The notes under the pieces were generated by a model that searched no databases, was not told the DNA's origin, and saw only the letters and a program-made list of their open reading frames with translations. Made by a program: the position numbers and the translations under genes. Positions 45,001-51,359 of a stretch of DNA of 54,152 nt are shown here, piece by piece. Within the stretch, counting starts at the first letter, position 1. Each line of letters begins with the position of its first letter. The DNA comes from an uncultured Clostridia bacterium (lineage in GTDB: Bacteria; Bacillota; Clostridia; TANB77; CAG-508): positions 1-54,152 of the forward strand of contig CAKOVK010000010.1 of NCBI GenBank assembly GCA_934121925.1. The letters are read 5' to 3'.

Positions 45001-45407
45001 TTTTTATATAATTCATTTTTTGTTACTATTTTTTGAGAAGCCGCTTCTATTGTTGTTACTATAATTTTGGCTTTTTTGCTATATATATTATTTAAACAAT
45101 TTATTCTTTCATTTGAAATATCTTTGCTCTCTGCCAAATAATCATAAGAAAGTATTTCTCTTCTTGGAAAATATTCTACTTTGTTAGTAAAATATTGTAA
45201 GTCTTTTATAATTTTCTTTGCTTGTAGTTCATTATATGTTACTATACAAACTGGTTTTTCTGTATAAAAAAATGTTGAATATGCAAAATGAATTTTTGCA
45301 CCATCAGTAAGCCCAGATAACATTATTGGGCTTATTCCTTGTTTTACATCATCTATGTAACTATTAAATTTTTTAAAATTAGGCAATATTTTTACTGACT
45401 CATCCAT
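42006..45407 (-). CDS. mfd: Transcription-repair coupling factor
   Basis: An 1133-residue ATP-dependent translocase that removes RNA polymerase stalled at lesions and recruits UvrA. In order: UvrB-like domain (residues 1-330), RNA polymerase-interacting CarD-like domain (about 470-540; LKIGDYVVHKTNGIGVFIGV), Walker A GDVGYGKTE with Lys near 632, IIDEEHRFGV (DEEH), RecG-like motifs (MTATPIPRTLH), GRVGRSSKQAYAY (motif VI) and the C-terminal TRCF domain (SYIPDSYI). The 3.4 kb frame is uninterrupted and contains no in-frame CGG, an internal control for the recoding pattern. The RBS AGAGG precedes ATG 45407. Confidence 0.97.
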   Translation of the reverse strand: MDESVKILPNFKKFNSYIDDVKQGISPIMLSGLTDGAKIHFAYSTFFYTEKPVCIVTYNELQAKKIIKDLQYFTNKVEYFPRREILSYDYLAESKDISNERINCLNNIYSKKAKIIVTTIEAASQKIVTKNELYKNIVEIKENSTIELEELKKKLFYLGYERRDLVENAGEYSIRGGIIDIGTTKETGIRIELWGDEVDSIREFNIMSQRSTEKVKTAKIYPATEFVLERNTKDIINDILNDFDEEKVTEDIEEIKNGNYLSKVDKYFNYFYKSSETIIDYIKENYIIFLDEISKIKARSENIIKDNQNVIKSLMEKKRTVPQALTNLNNYIDFLGLIKNIQTIYLEKQDIGFVDKQSMHAKRNGYSFSYREVNFFRSSMDLCFKEIQQAQHDKKTVVILTGNKDNTKKVKDLLLEKLENLNNITVKEGELSSGFECYDFNLLVICVKELFAVPQKRKKLSQDFKQGETVIFSDLKIGDYVVHKTNGIGVFIGVNTIKADGVTKDYIKIKYKDDDILYIPTNNLDNIRKYIGTDSRAPKINRLGSKEWENTKQKVKSNLREVARDLIELYAKREKIKGYAFSKDTEWQKQFDSSFEYEETADQLRAIQELKTDMEKPKPMDRLLCGDVGYGKTEVAIRGAFKACMDQKQVAYLVPTTILANQQYEAFKERMKDFPIRIELLNRFRTKKEQEEIIKKIKLGEIDIIIGTHRLLSKDVEFKNLGFLIIDEEHRFGVKDKEKIKQLKTNVDVLTMTATPIPRTLHMSIVGIRDMSCLYEPPQNRRPVQTYVLEYDDEVIKEAVTRELERGGQVFYLYNKVESIERKANKIKELVPEAKVGFAHGKMSGKELEDIMLEFVDQKINVLVCTTILESGIDIPNANTIIVEDADRLGLAQLYQIRGRVGRSSKQAYAYITYKKDKLMTEVAEKRLKAIKEFTEFGSGFKIAMRDLEIRGAGSLVGDMQHGHMEQVGYDTYCKLLDEVVKEMKGIKVEEEQEITIDINVSSYIPDSYIENSSQKIEVYQNIALCRNKEDIENTRNDIIDRFGKMPREVENLLEIARIKEICNQKGIIKITQRNNNIIFTFANNESFDMPINEIVKKYGNRIKFSPGKEPYITYKLEDQSDILEEIKDFLKI

Positions 45408-45508
45408 TAGAACCTCTTCTTATATTATATTCAAATTAGTTTTGTATATTAGAAAATACAAAGTACATTTTATTATAGCACGATTCTTGAGTAATTACAA
45501 CCACATGT

Positions 45509-45552
45509 AAAAAGCGTTTTGAAAACATTTTCCAAAACGCTTTTATTTTATT
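45509..45552 (-). terminator. Intrinsic terminator
   Basis: AAAAGCGTTTTG / CAAAACGCTTTT stem after the minus-strand gene ending at 45565. Confidence 0.75.
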
Positions 45553-45564
45553 CTTTTATTTATT

Positions 45565-45969
45565 CTATCTTTCAAGACCTTCCAATACTTGTTCTGTAAT
45601 ATCTGGATTTGTTCCAAATTCATTTACACATGTTCCAGTTATTTCCTTTTTTTCTACTATTTTGTCTATTGTTTTGCTATTTGCTGTCAATGTAGCATTT
45701 TTATATGTAAACACAACTTGATAAACAGGTTTTTCTTTTTTATGATTTTCAAATTCTCTACTTAATAGCATTGAATCTCCTAAATCTTGACTCCTGGTTT
45801 CATCTCTTAATTTATTATTTAAATCTGTTATTCTTTCATTAGAAAGTAATTCTTTTGCTTTTTGTTTAAATTCATCAAATGTTGGCATTCTTCCTAAAGG
45901 ATTTGTCTCTATTTTAACCATTCCTGGTGCTACTTTTTTTATTTCCCATTTTATTTCTCTATTATTCAT
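45565..45969 (-). CDS. Hypothetical protein, 134 residues
   Basis: A soluble protein beginning MNNREIKWEIKKVAPGMVKI. The middle is charged and helical (FDEFKQKAKELLSNERITDL). The end has a beta segment, VYQVVFTYKNATLTANSKT, followed by GTCVNEFGTNPDITEQVLEG. No domain is recognised. It has its own terminator and an RBS (GGAGAAG) before ATG 45969. It lies upstream of the YitT-like gene but is separated from it by 96 bases and is read from the same strand. Confidence 0.65.
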   Translation of the reverse strand: MNNREIKWEIKKVAPGMVKIETNPLGRMPTFDEFKQKAKELLSNERITDLNNKLRDETRSQDLGDSMLLSREFENHKKEKPVYQVVFTYKNATLTANSKTIDKIVEKKEITGTCVNEFGTNPDITEQVLEGLER

Positions 45970-46075
45970 TTTCTTCTCCTTCTATGAATAAATTATTTTA
46001 TTTTTATATTATTTCAAAACATATTTATTGTAACATATGTTTACATAAAAGTCAATTATCCTAAGCTTTTTTCCT

Positions 46076-46948
46076 TCAGGTTTCTTTAAATCCTTCTCCA
46101 AAAACTTCTCTTGCATTTGTTATTACTATAAAAGCATTGCTATCTATATCTTTAACTATTTTTCTTATTTCTCTTACTTCACTTCTCGATGCAACACAGA
46201 ATAGCACTTCCATATCCTGCTTCTTATACATACCTTTCCCATAAAGAGACGTACTTCCTCTTTTTACTTCATTTCCTATTTTTTTTGCTATCTCTTCATT
46301 TTTTGGTGATATTATATATACAATTTTTGCAAAATCAATACCCTCGAAAAAAATATCCAGCATTTTTCCCATTATATATATAGCAATCGCTGAATATAAT
46401 CCTATTTCTAGCTCTTTGAAAAACAAAACATTTGCAGCAACTATTAATGTATCTAAAATAACCAAAAGATTACTAATTCTAACATTAGGCTTGTATGCTT
46501 TTATAATTTGTGTCAATAAATCTGTTCCCCCTGTTGAGGCATTTACTTTTAAAACAATTGCAGTTCCTATTCCTGCAATTATCCCTCCATATATGCATGC
46601 TAAAAATCTGTCTGTTGTTATAGGTTTTAACTTTTCAAATATATTTAGAAAAAATGATAATCCAACTGTTCCCGTTATCGCATTTAGAAAAAAACTTTTT
46701 CCGTTTTTTATTAATGACATTATAAATAGTGGAATATTTAAAACTAATACTGTAGTTCCTAGAGGTATTTTTAGTAAATAATATACTATTGTCGCAATAC
46801 CAGAAAATCCTCCTGATGACAATTGATTTGGTAGCAAAAATAAACTAGTTGATATTGCAACTAGTGCAGTTCCTATGATGATTTGTATAAATTGAACTAA
46901 TAAATATTTAATTTTAATAATTTTTCTTTTTGTTTTAAATTTAACCAT
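46076..46948 (-). CDS. YitT-family membrane protein
   Basis: About 290 residues. Residues 10-190 contain five or six transmembrane helices (ALVAISTSLFLLPNQLSSGGFSGIA, given by its start ALVAISTSLFLLPNQL; ASTGGTDLLTQI), and residues 200-290 form a soluble DUF2179 domain (ARIVYI-like strands; VREIRKIVKDIDSNAFIVIT). The function is unestablished; transport or sensing is possible. I chose ATG 46948 (MVKFKTKRK), since the extension to 46963 starts inside the terminator of the upstream radical SAM gene. Confidence 0.88.
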   Translation of the reverse strand: MVKFKTKRKIIKIKYLLVQFIQIIIGTALVAISTSLFLLPNQLSSGGFSGIATIVYYLLKIPLGTTVLVLNIPLFIMSLIKNGKSFFLNAITGTVGLSFFLNIFEKLKPITTDRFLACIYGGIIAGIGTAIVLKVNASTGGTDLLTQIIKAYKPNVRISNLLVILDTLIVAANVLFFKELEIGLYSAIAIYIMGKMLDIFFEGIDFAKIVYIISPKNEEIAKKIGNEVKRGSTSLYGKGMYKKQDMEVLFCVASRSEVREIRKIVKDIDSNAFIVITNAREVFGEGFKET

Positions 46949-46984
46949 AAAAAAAGCACCCATATTTATTATGAGTGTTTTTTT
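46949..46984 (-). terminator. Intrinsic terminator of the rnc-radical SAM operon
   Basis: AAAAAAGCACCCAT / ATGAGTGTTTTTTT imperfect stem-loop between the stop at 46991 and the YitT gene. Confidence 0.7.
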
Positions 46985-46990
46985 AACTAT

Positions 46991-48046
46991 CTATTCATCT
47001 AAAAAATCCGTATATGTTTTTAAAATATTTATTTCAAATTTTCCAGGTTTGATTTCTTTATCTTGAGTTGTTTTTACATCTACATCATATAAATCTTTTA
47101 GTTTTTCTATATTTTCTTTCTTATGTCCAACCACATTATTTATATTCTCCGGATTCACTTTTATTTCTATTGATTTAACTTTTACATTAAATTTTTTAAT
47201 CTTTTCAAGTATAGCATCATACCAGATACTGTCTTCTACAAGTTGTCCAAAGGCTTCGTGATATGGTCCTGCAACAACTTCACTTTTTGCATTTTTAGGA
47301 TCAGAAATTATATCAGTATTTTGCAAGCCCATTCTTATTACTGCAATTTTTTTATTTGTAAAGAAATAATATAATTCTTTACATCTTTCTACAGCTTGTA
47401 AAAGTGGAATTGGTTCATATTCTCCATTTTGATATTCTTTTTCTAGCTCTGTTCCTTTTATTACCAAAACAGGATACAACCTTACTATTTTAGGCTTTAA
47501 TTTTGCCAAATCTTTTGCAGTATTCAATTCATCTATCTTTGTACTTTCTGGAAGTCCTATCATCATTTGATGGCCTAGCACAAAGCCATATCTTCTTATT
47601 AATTTTGAAGCTTTTTTTACATCTTCAAAAGTATGTCCTCTCCTGCATTTTTTTAATATATAATCATTTGTAGATTGAACTCCTAATTCTATTGTTTTAA
47701 CACCATATTTTTTTAGTAAATGCAATTTTTCTTTATCTATATAATCCGGTCTTGTTGAAATTCTTATTGATTGAATTTGTTTGTTTTTCACAAATTCATA
47801 TGCAGCTTCTAAAAGTTCCTCTTGTTTATCTTTTTCTATTCCTGTAAAGCTTCCTCCAAAAAACGCTACTTCTTTATGAAGTTTTTCATCTTTAAAGCTT
47901 TTTAAATATTCTTCTATTGTTTGTTTTACATCTTTTGCTGTTACCTGTTTAGTTTGTCCACTTATGCTTTTTTGATTACAAAAAGTGCAGTCATTTGGAC
48001 AGCCTAAATGTGGTACAAATATTGGTATAATATATTGTTCACTCAT
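46991..48046 (-). CDS. Radical SAM protein, Elp3/HemN-like group
   Basis: 351 residues. The radical SAM cluster motif is CPNDCTFC (Cx3Cx2C) at about residues 16-23, followed by the SAM-binding segment AFFGGSFTGI and SIRISTRPDYID, then ELGVQSTNDYILKKCRRGHT. The C-terminal region has NTDIISDPKNAKSEVVAGPYHEAFGQ (begin NTDIISDPK, end GPYHEAFGQ). This clostridial group resembles the radical SAM part of Elp3 without the acetyltransferase domain. The substrate is not known. Its start overlaps the rnc stop (TAATG). Confidence 0.88.
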   Translation of the reverse strand: MSEQYIIPIFVPHLGCPNDCTFCNQKSISGQTKQVTAKDVKQTIEEYLKSFKDEKLHKEVAFFGGSFTGIEKDKQEELLEAAYEFVKNKQIQSIRISTRPDYIDKEKLHLLKKYGVKTIELGVQSTNDYILKKCRRGHTFEDVKKASKLIRRYGFVLGHQMMIGLPESTKIDELNTAKDLAKLKPKIVRLYPVLVIKGTELEKEYQNGEYEPIPLLQAVERCKELYYFFTNKKIAVIRMGLQNTDIISDPKNAKSEVVAGPYHEAFGQLVEDSIWYDAILEKIKKFNVKVKSIEIKVNPENINNVVGHKKENIEKLKDLYDVDVKTTQDKEIKPGKFEINILKTYTDFLDE

Positions 48047-48717
48047 TATTTTACCTCCAATGCATTGTGTGCAGCATCCATTTCTGCACCCTTTTTAGTA
48101 GTACCTTGCCCAATAGCTAAATGTTTTCCATCACACTTAACTTCTACTACAAAAACCTTATTATGGTCTGGACCTTTTTCATCAATTACTATATATTCAA
48201 TTTTAACATTTCCATGCACTTGTAATTTTTCTTGTAATACAGTCTTATAATCCTTCTGACCTACATGCTTACTTGCTATTTCTATTGCTTCTTTCAAATT
48301 TTCGATAATAAACCTTTTTGCTTTTTCCAAATCAGAATCTAAATAAATTGCAGCAATAACAGCTTCTACACTATCTGCTAAAATTGCAGGCTTTTTATTT
48401 CCATTGCATGAGATTTCACTTTTACCTAAGTATAAGAAATCACTAAAATTATGCTTAATTGCAATTTTATATAAACTTTCTTCGCATACTACTGTAGCCC
48501 TAACTTTAGTCATCTCTCCCTCTTTCAATTTTTTATAATTTCTAAATAAGTAATCGCTTGTTACAAATTCTAATATGCTATCTCCTAAGAACTCTAATTT
48601 TTCATTGCTTTCTATTTTTTTATCATGTGCATATGAAGTATGTGTTAACGCAGTTTTTATTAATTCCTTGTCCTTAAAAGTATAGCCTATATTTTTTTCT
48701 AATTTTTCTATGTCCAT
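48046..48717 (-). CDS. rnc: Ribonuclease III
   Basis: Cleaves double-stranded RNA, including rRNA precursors. It has 223 residues. The catalytic domain has the signature NEKLEFLGDSILEFV (acidic ligands Glu and Asp) near residues 38-52 and a second acidic cluster LADSVEAVIAAIYLD near 110-125. The double-stranded RNA-binding domain is at 150-223 (DYKTVLQEKLQVHG; GQGTTKKGAEMDAAHNAL). Start ATG 48717 follows GGAGG. The upstream boundary is palindromic repeat P at 48738-48814, and the gene is translationally coupled to the radical SAM gene. Confidence 0.96.
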   Translation of the reverse strand: MDIEKLEKNIGYTFKDKELIKTALTHTSYAHDKKIESNEKLEFLGDSILEFVTSDYLFRNYKKLKEGEMTKVRATVVCEESLYKIAIKHNFSDFLYLGKSEISCNGNKKPAILADSVEAVIAAIYLDSDLEKAKRFIIENLKEAIEIASKHVGQKDYKTVLQEKLQVHGNVKIEYIVIDEKGPDHNKVFVVEVKCDGKHLAIGQGTTKKGAEMDAAHNALEVK

Positions 48718-48737
48718 AGTTTGTCCTCCTTTCTTTT

Positions 48738-48814
48738 ACAAATTGTAATTTGTTTAGTTCCGGGTGAATTCAGGACAGTCCCTAGAATTCCCCCTCACAC
48801 AAATTACAATTTAT
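48738..48814. repeat. MITE-like palindromic repeat P, shorter copy
   Basis: ACAAATTGTAATTTGT at one end and ACAAATTACAATTTA at the other, with CCGGGTGAATTCAGGACAGTCC and CCTAGAATTCCCCC between (blocks GGTGAATTC, GGACAGTCC). The inner half of the 114-base form is missing. The end supplies the murG stop codon (TAA, 48813-48811). Confidence 0.82.
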
Positions 48815-49926
48815 TTAATAACCTTTTCTATTTCTTCATATATTTTATCTTCTACATTATTTATAGAAACTTTTTTTGCATTTTGCCCCATCTTTTCAAG
48901 TTTAGCTTTATCTTTTAGCATTTCCTCTATTGTATCAGATAATTTTGCTGCATTTAAATCTTTGTCTAATATTATTTTTGCTGCTTCTACTTTCTCTAAT
49001 ACTCTAGCATTATACTCCTGATGGTTCTCTGTTGCAAATGGAAATGGAACAAATATTGCTGGTTTTCCAATTTTAGCTATTTCTGTGATTGTCATAGCCC
49101 CGCTTCTAGAAACTATTATATCTGCTATATTCATTACTTCTTCCATATTATAAATATATGGTATTACCTTTACATTTTTAATTTTATTAATATCCGTATT
49201 TTTTTCTTCTAATTCTTTTTTTATTAACTCATATTGTTTAGGCCCTGATGCCCATATTATTTGGTAACTATTATTCAATTTATTTAAAATTATTTCTGTT
49301 AATGTTTCATTAATAGTCTTAGCTCCTTGACTACCACCAAAAACTAAAACAACTGGTAAATCGTTATTTAATCCTATTTCTTTTTTCAATATATCTTTTT
49401 GTGCCTGAGACATAACTATTCCCTTTATCTTTGTTGGTGTTCCAGTTGTTACTATTTTCTTTGCATTTGGCAATCTTTTTTTTGCATCATCAAATCCTAC
49501 TAGTACTGTATCAACCTTTTTTGATAGCAATTTTACTGCTACTCCTGGGAAAGCATTACTTTCGTGTAAAACAGTTGGTATTTTATATTTTTTTGCCGCA
49601 AGTAAAACAGGTCCGCAAATGAATCCACCTGTTCCTATTACAACATCTGGTTTAAATTCTTTTACTATTTTCTTTGCTTCTCCAAGGCCTTTTATAGTCT
49701 TAAACATATTTTTAATATTACTTATGCTTATTTTTCTATTTATTCCATATGCATCTATTGTTTTTAATTCATATCCTGCTCTCGGAACCAAGTCATTTTC
49801 TAACCCTCTTGTAGTTCCTATAAACATTATTCTAGCATTTCTGTTTTTCTCTTTTATTTTATTTGCAATCGCAATTCCTGGATTAATATGCCCTCCTGTT
49901 TGCGCCGCTGCAATTATTACTTTCAT
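48811..49926 (-). CDS. murG: UDP-GlcNAc:lipid I N-acetylglucosaminyltransferase
   Basis: Adds GlcNAc to lipid I to form lipid II at the inner face of the membrane. About 371 residues of GT-B fold. The first glycine-rich loop is AAAQTGGHINPGIAIANKI, the second VIGTGGFICGPVLLAAKKY, and the donor site VLVFGGSQGAKTINE with FVPFPFATENHQEYNARVLE (begin FVPFPFATENHQ). I start at ATG 49926 (MKVIIAAAQTGGH), where GGAGG precedes; further upstream the open frame only overlaps repeat sequence and ftsW. The stop codon lies inside repeat P. It lies downstream of ftsW in the usual order. Confidence 0.95.
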   Translation of the reverse strand: MKVIIAAAQTGGHINPGIAIANKIKEKNRNARIMFIGTTRGLENDLVPRAGYELKTIDAYGINRKISISNIKNMFKTIKGLGEAKKIVKEFKPDVVIGTGGFICGPVLLAAKKYKIPTVLHESNAFPGVAVKLLSKKVDTVLVGFDDAKKRLPNAKKIVTTGTPTKIKGIVMSQAQKDILKKEIGLNNDLPVVLVFGGSQGAKTINETLTEIILNKLNNSYQIIWASGPKQYELIKKELEEKNTDINKIKNVKVIPYIYNMEEVMNIADIIVSRSGAMTITEIAKIGKPAIFVPFPFATENHQEYNARVLEKVEAAKIILDKDLNAAKLSDTIEEMLKDKAKLEKMGQNAKKVSINNVEDKIYEEIEKVIK

Positions 49927-49939
49927 TTTATTTCCTCCG

Positions 49940-49991
49940 CAAATTGGAATTTGTTTAATTCCGGGTGAATTCACACACAAATTCCAATTTA
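49940..49991. repeat. MITE-like palindromic repeat P, minimal copy
   Basis: CAAATTGGAATTTGTTTAA, CCGGGTGAATTC and ACAAATTCCAATTTAT: only the ends remain, with TGG/CCA in place of TGT/ACA in both arms, a compensated pair of changes. It lies between the ftsW stop and murG start. A further half-copy (AAACAAATTGGAATTTGTTT) is at about 54042-54062. Confidence 0.75.
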
Positions 49992-49997
49992 TTATTT

Positions 49998-51149
49998 TTA
50001 TATTTTCTGGCTTTGTCTTGATATATTCAGTAATACTCCTACTGCACATAGTAAAATTATAAGTGAAGTACCTCCATAGCTAAAAAATGGAAGTGCCATT
50101 CCTGTTACTGGTATTGATGATGTTACAACCGCAATATTTATAATTGCTTGTAGCCCTATTAAAGCTGTGATTCCTGTTGCAAGTAAGCTTCCAAACATAT
50201 CAGGTGCTTTCATTGCAATTATTATTCCTCTCCAAATGAATACAGCAAATAATAATATTACTGCTACACATCCTATAAATCCTAATTCTTCAGCAAGAAC
50301 AGCAAATATAAAGTCATTATGAGGCTCAGATATATACAAATATTTTTGTTTACTATCTCCGAAGTCCGACTCCAAATAGACCTCCAGACCCTATTGCATA
50401 TAAACTTTGAATAATTTGCCATCCCTCATCTTGTGCATATGCCCAAGGGTTTAAGAAAGATGTTACCCTCGTCAATCTATATGAACCTATATTAAAAAAT
50501 TTTGCAAGTACATACATAAGTCCAACTACGCTACCTGCTCCAATTGCTCCAAACGTTGCGAAATGAGCGACTCTGCTACCTGCTACTATCATCATTACAG
50601 AAATAACTAATATTATTATTATAGATGCACTAAGATGTGATTGTACTCCTAATAATACTAAAATTGCAGGAGATAATATTAATAATGGCTTAAAAAAGCC
50701 TTTCCATATATTCTTCAATTCATCTTTATGTTTTGTAAGGTATGTTGCAAAAAATACAATTAATCCTATTTTTGTAAGCTCAGATGGTTGGAATGATGAT
50801 ACTACAGGTAAGTTTATCCATCTTCTTGCCCCATTTACAGTTCTTCCGAAGTCCTGGAACTAATACCAGTAGCAAGACAATTATTGACCCTACATAAGCA
50901 ATTTTATAGAACCTGGCATATATTTTATAGTCTATTTTAGATAATACTAACATTGCAGTAATCCCAATCGCTGCACTAATAGCTTGTTTTATAACATATG
51001 TATAGCTGCTTCCTGTAGTTGCGAGTGCTGATGGTGAACTAGCTGATAATACCATTGTAATTCCGAAGAGCCAACAATAATAAAACAGTTATAAATAATA
51101 TAAAGTCAAATGAATTATTTGTTATCTTTTTTTGAGATTTTTTAGGCAT
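49998..51149 (-). CDS. ftsW: FtsW/SpoVE-type SEDS peptidoglycan polymerase, joined by three +1 shifts at CGGA
   Basis: Polymerises lipid II into glycan strands at the division site or in spore cortex. Starting at ATG 51149 (MPKKSQKK), the frame breaks three times, each time at an in-frame CGG followed by A. Restoring GGA (Gly) gives segments of 28, 72, 162 and 120 residues, 382 in total, the normal length. Every SEDS landmark then appears in order: ALGITMVLSASS, GLGRTVNGARRWINLP, FQPSELTKIGLI, the HAQDEGWQIIQSLYAIGSGG segment (ending QSLYAIGSGG), GLGDSKQKYLYISEPHNDFI and SYGGTSLIILL. No other indel is needed. FtsW and SpoVE cannot be told apart from sequence by eye; the mraY-ftsW-murG order fits either. 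Confidence 0.9.
50358..50361 (-). other. CGGA recoding site 3 in ftsW
   Basis: Minus strand reads CTT-C-GGA-GAT. The restored Gly is in GVGLGDSKQK, the conserved loop before the PEPHNDFI-like motif. Confidence 0.88.
50845..50848 (-). other. CGGA recoding site 2 in ftsW
   Basis: Minus strand reads CTT-C-GGA-AGA. The restored Gly begins GRTVNGARRW, one of the most conserved SEDS segments. Confidence 0.88.
51062..51065 (-). other. CGGA recoding site 1 in ftsW
   Basis: Minus strand reads CTT-C-GGA-ATT, codon 29 from ATG 51149, inside the first transmembrane helix just before the MVLSASS motif. Confidence 0.86.
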
Positions 51150-51169
51150 TTTTCTCTCCTTACTTTTAT

Positions 51170-51301
51170 AACAAAGCGACTTTAGTCGCCCTTTGTTCTC
51201 GCCAATTTGAGTTCCCGAATGAAATGAGAAAACCTCAAAGGCAATAGCGATTATAGCATTTTTTATATACTAGGAAATGAGAGATTTCCTAGTATATAAA
51301 A
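51170..51301. repeat. Structured repeat B, copy 4
   Basis: Hairpin 1 (51170-51198; AACAAA-GCGAC, TTTA, GTCGC-CCTTTGTT), centre (TTTGAGTTCCCGAAT; CTCAAAGGCAATAGCG; ATTATAGCATTTT) and hairpin 2 (51260-51301; TATATACTAGGAAAT with ATTTCCTAGTATATA). It occupies the mraY-ftsW gap and so would be part of the ftsW leader if the genes are co-transcribed. Confidence 0.82.
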
Positions 51302-51359
51302 TAATAAATTGGTTTGTTTGCTTTGGGTTTAAGCAAACTTAAAATATATTGCTAACTTC

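Noticed and set aside
49927..50049. A longer MurG starting at 50049
   Set aside because: The extension translates repeat P and the ftsW end; the GGAGG before ATG 49926 marks the start.
49998..51149. prfB-like programmed shift with an internal Shine-Dalgarno and stop codon
   Set aside because: There is no stop codon at the shift points, no shared upstream G-rich element, and the preceding codon varies between genes.
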